NCBI GenBank assembly: GCA_026713505.1
Contig: JAPOOH010000250.1
Location: 1 to 27,770, forward strand
DNA length: 27,770 bases
DNA from: Chloroflexota bacterium
GTDB taxonomy: Bacteria; Chloroflexota; Dehalococcoidia; Lucifugimonadales; Australimonadaceae
Reading direction: 5' to 3'
Shown here: in pieces, positions 25,972 through 27,770 of the stretch
Numbering within the stretch: position 1 is the first letter of the stretch
How the letters are laid out: each line of letters opens with the position of its first letter
Translations under genes and position numbers: made by a program
Notes under the pieces: model-generated
Databases searched by the model: none
Told to the model about the DNA's origin: nothing
Seen by the model: only the letters and a program-made list of their open reading frames with translations

Positions 25972-26676
25972 TCAGCTCTGCCCGAGGCAGTAGAGCCTGT
26001 GGAACCTGCTGGAAGGGGTCACGTTATCCCATGCGTTGGAGTCTGGTGCGTTTTCTTGAGTTAGGTCAATCCCAGCGACGGTGCACTCCAGTGTGTAGGG
26101 CTGGCCTTCGGCAGCTGCAGCCGCCATATCGGATGAGACCTCGGCCCGTATCTGCCATACGTTGGTGACGTACCCCTGGGCCTCATCCGTTTCTATCTCC
26201 GATGCCATGAGGATGGACCAGGTCAGGTTCTCATACGCCTGCACCGCCAGGACAGCGTTGGTGAACAGCTCGACTTTCTCGCCCCTGTAGGTAGCCAGCA
26301 GCTGCTCCGAGTTGGTCTTCATGAACTCCATCAGGAAGTCAACGGAAACCCTCTTTGGCGCCGGCGTGGGAGTAGGTGTGGCGGTAGGAGTCGGCGTTGG
26401 GGTTGCAGTGGCCGTGGAAGTAGGGGTGGGAGTAGTCGGCGGAGTGGCGGTTGGAGTGGGTGTGGGCGGCGCACAAGACTTGCCATCCTCGGCTACGACA
26501 TGTCCCTCGAACTCACACAGCACCGGTGTAGGGGTAGGTGTCGGCGGGAGGCAGGCCGCCAGGGGTACGGCGGCTGCGAGCAGGCCGACCAAGAGCAGAT
26601 AACGGACCTTCCGCGAACCCTCCCAACCCAACGCAAGCCTGCCCGGGCCGCTGGCCAAGCTGTGCGGCAACGCCAT
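25972..26676 (-). CDS. Lipoprotein with Thr-Pro linker, uncharacterised C-terminal domain
   Basis: A 234-residue exported lipoprotein. A hydrophobic stretch (26-40) leads to lipobox LAAC with C42. A short EFEGHVVAEDGKSC segment sits between two Thr/Pro tracts (about 44-51 and 69-106). The folded C-terminal domain (about 108-234) has conserved-looking YRGEKVELF and YENLTWSI segments and two cysteines near the end, but I cannot assign it. The long N-region before the hydrophobic core suggests translation may instead start at the TTG at 26631; the ATG at 26676 is only 4 bases from the leuS stop. The non-repeat part looks visibly poorer in GC than its neighbours, a hint of more recent acquisition. 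Confidence 0.75.
   Translation of the reverse strand: MALPHSLASGPGRLALGWEGSRKVRYLLLVGLLAAAVPLAACLPPTPTPTPVLCEFEGHVVAEDGKSCAPPTPTPTATPPTTPTPTSTATATPTPTPTATPTPTPAPKRVSVDFLMEFMKTNSEQLLATYRGEKVELFTNAVLAVQAYENLTWSILMASEIETDEAQGYVTNVWQIRAEVSSDMAAAAAEGQPYTLECTVAGIDLTQENAPDSNAWDNVTPSSRFHRLYCLGQS
26373..26470 (-). repeat. Low-complexity Thr-Pro-coding repeat in the lipoprotein gene
   Basis: On the plus strand this reads as repeated GTxGGxGTx units; on the coding strand it encodes alternating Thr and Pro. It resembles the linker at 13124-13398 but is shorter. Confidence 0.75.
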
Positions 26677-26680
26677 CCCT

Positions 26681-27770
26681 TCAATCCTTGACGACGACGC
26701 TGACGAGGTAGCGGCCGGGGACGAAGACGACCTTGTCCACGCTCTTGCCTTCCGTCCAGGCGAGCACCTTCTGCGACGTGAGCGCCGCTTCCTTGGCGTC
26801 GCCCTCGCTGATCGAGGCGGGGACGGTGATGCGGTCGCGCACCTTGCCGTTCACCTGCACGACGAGCGTTGCCTCCTCGATGGCGGCGAGCGCGTCGTCC
26901 CACTCCGGCAGGGGCTGGTTGTGGAAGCTGTACGGATGCCCCGTGCGCTCCCACAGTTCCTCCGCGAGGTGCGGGCCCATGGGCGCGAGGAGCAGGAGCA
27001 ATGACTCGACCGCCTCGTTCCACGCGGCGCGCGAGACGGCGCCCACTTCCTGGGCGGACATCTCGTTGGTGAGCTCCATCATCGCGGCGAGGGCCGTGTT
27101 GTACTTGAAGCGCTCCAGCCCCTCGACGACGGCGCGGATGGTCTGGTGCGTCTTGCGGACGACGGCGCGGTCCGATGCGCCCTCGGACCCGGGGAGGGCT
27201 TCGGTATCCCGCAGGCAGAGGTCCCAGAGGCGGTTCACCCAGCGTGCGACACCGTTGATGCCGGAGTCGCTCCAGTCACCGCCGCCCTCCCACGGGCCCA
27301 TGAACATCAGGTAGAGGCGCACGACGTCCGCGCCGAGGTACACCACATACTCGTCCGGCGCGATGACGTTGCCGCGGCTCTTGCTCATCTTCATGTGGTC
27401 TGAGAGCACGGTGCCCTGGTTGAAGAGGCGGAGGAACGGCTCGCCGAAGTCGATGAGGCCGAGGTCGCGGACGACCTTGGTGAAGAAGCGGGCGTAGAGC
27501 AGGTGCATGACGGCGTGCTCAGCGCCGCCGGTGTACTGGTCCACGGGGTTCCAGGAGCCGACGCGGGCGGGGTCGAAGGGGCCGTCGGCGAAGTCCGGGC
27601 TGACGTAGCGCAGGAAGTACCACGACGAGTCCACGAACGTGTCCATCGTGTCGGTCTCGCGTGTGGCGGGGCCGCCGCAGCCGGGGCAGGGGGGGGGGGG
27701 GAAGCCGTTGTGGTAGCGGGGGGGGGGCTCGCCGGGCGGGCTGGGATCGGCGGCGGCCGGGCGGCCGGCG
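26681..27770 (-). CDS. leuS: Leucyl-tRNA synthetase, C-terminal part (5' partial)
   Basis: The frame is open to the end of the window, so the N-terminal half (HIGH motif, editing domain) lies outside. The visible part begins before the CPGCGGPATRETDTMDTF segment, then VDSSWYFLRY, the KMSKS loop (MKMSKSRGN, bases about 27365-27395), the anticodon-binding helical bundle, and the C-terminal VQVNGKVRDRI and EGKSVDKVVFVPGRYL domain. It attaches leucine to tRNA-Leu. Bases 27688-27770 include runs of 13 and 10 G; the frame stays open through them but the encoded proline strings do not look like LeuRS, so I suspect poor sequence at the contig end. A lipoprotein and a membrane protein follow in the same direction. 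Confidence 0.95.
   Translation of the reverse strand, partial: AGRPAAADPSPPGEPPPRYHNGFPPPPCPGCGGPATRETDTMDTFVDSSWYFLRYVSPDFADGPFDPARVGSWNPVDQYTGGAEHAVMHLLYARFFTKVVRDLGLIDFGEPFLRLFNQGTVLSDHMKMSKSRGNVIAPDEYVVYLGADVVRLYLMFMGPWEGGGDWSDSGINGVARWVNRLWDLCLRDTEALPGSEGASDRAVVRKTHQTIRAVVEGLERFKYNTALAAMMELTNEMSAQEVGAVSRAAWNEAVESLLLLLAPMGPHLAEELWERTGHPYSFHNQPLPEWDDALAAIEEATLVVQVNGKVRDRITVPASISEGDAKEAALTSQKVLAWTEGKSVDKVVFVPGRYLVSVVVKD

Noticed and set aside
25539..26168. 209-residue open frame on the plus strand
   Set aside because: Antisense to the small membrane protein and the lipoprotein; very acidic, low-complexity translation.

Overview
The window is high-GC (by eye about two thirds G+C), densely coded bacterial DNA. 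It contains an electron-transfer flavoprotein pair, a phthalate-dioxygenase-like Rieske oxygenase, surface lipoproteins with long Thr-Pro linkers, a short YxjG-type methionine synthase, SbcC, Mfd, an EF-G-like GTPase, and many genes with very short or no 5' leaders. This combination fits a member of the Chloroflexota, most likely Dehalococcoidia of the SAR202 type. That placement is inference; no rRNA or other phylogenetic marker apart from a partial leuS and mfd is present. The window begins inside the Rieske oxygenase and ends inside leuS, so it looks like a piece of an assembled contig.

Layout. 1-975: 3' part of a Rieske oxygenase with a hairpin terminator. 1085-2211: an AlkD-like DNA alkylation repair protein overlapping a small two-helix membrane protein. 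2308-5145: a TolB-like beta-propeller lipoprotein followed by a TM0106-type nuclease (RecB domain plus RNase H-like domain). 5197-7517: promoter, etfB, etfA and an unrecognised 148-residue protein. 7553-7615: three hairpins between convergent genes. 7628-8740 (minus): methionine synthase, with a regulatory-looking region upstream. 9070-9324: an 84-residue protein with an RG-rich tail, convergent with mfd (9306-12848, minus). 13007-14644: a lipoprotein with a TP linker and seven RCC1-like repeats. 14655-15991: promoter, strong hairpin and a lone HK97-family phage portal gene. 15988-16182 (minus): an orphan Ada zinc domain. 16299-17616 (minus): an overlapping pair resembling a split IPCT/DIPPS (CDP-inositol type) system. 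17723-19753 (minus): EF-G-like GTPase. 19877-21136: membrane-anchored HExxH putative metallopeptidase. 21189-23765: SbcC. 23846-25560: carboxymuconolactone-decarboxylase-like protein and two tandem paralogous methyltransferases. 25566-27770 (minus): leuS (partial), a TP-linker lipoprotein and a four-helix membrane protein.

How the genes relate. Several are genome maintenance functions: AlkD-like glycosylase, TM0106-like nuclease, Mfd, Ada zinc domain, SbcC. They are dispersed and separately promoted, so I do not read them as one system. The clearest cotranscribed units are etfBA (overlapping TGATG), the cytidylyltransferase/CDP-alcohol transferase pair (38-base overlap), the CMD-methyltransferase-methyltransferase unit (6-base gap, then ATGA overlap) and leuS-lipoprotein-membrane protein. 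I found no CRISPR array, tRNA, rRNA, insertion sequence or complete prophage. The most unusual items are the solitary phage portal gene behind a leader hairpin, the split CDP-inositol-type pair, and the orphan Ada zinc domain with a leaderless-type promoter.
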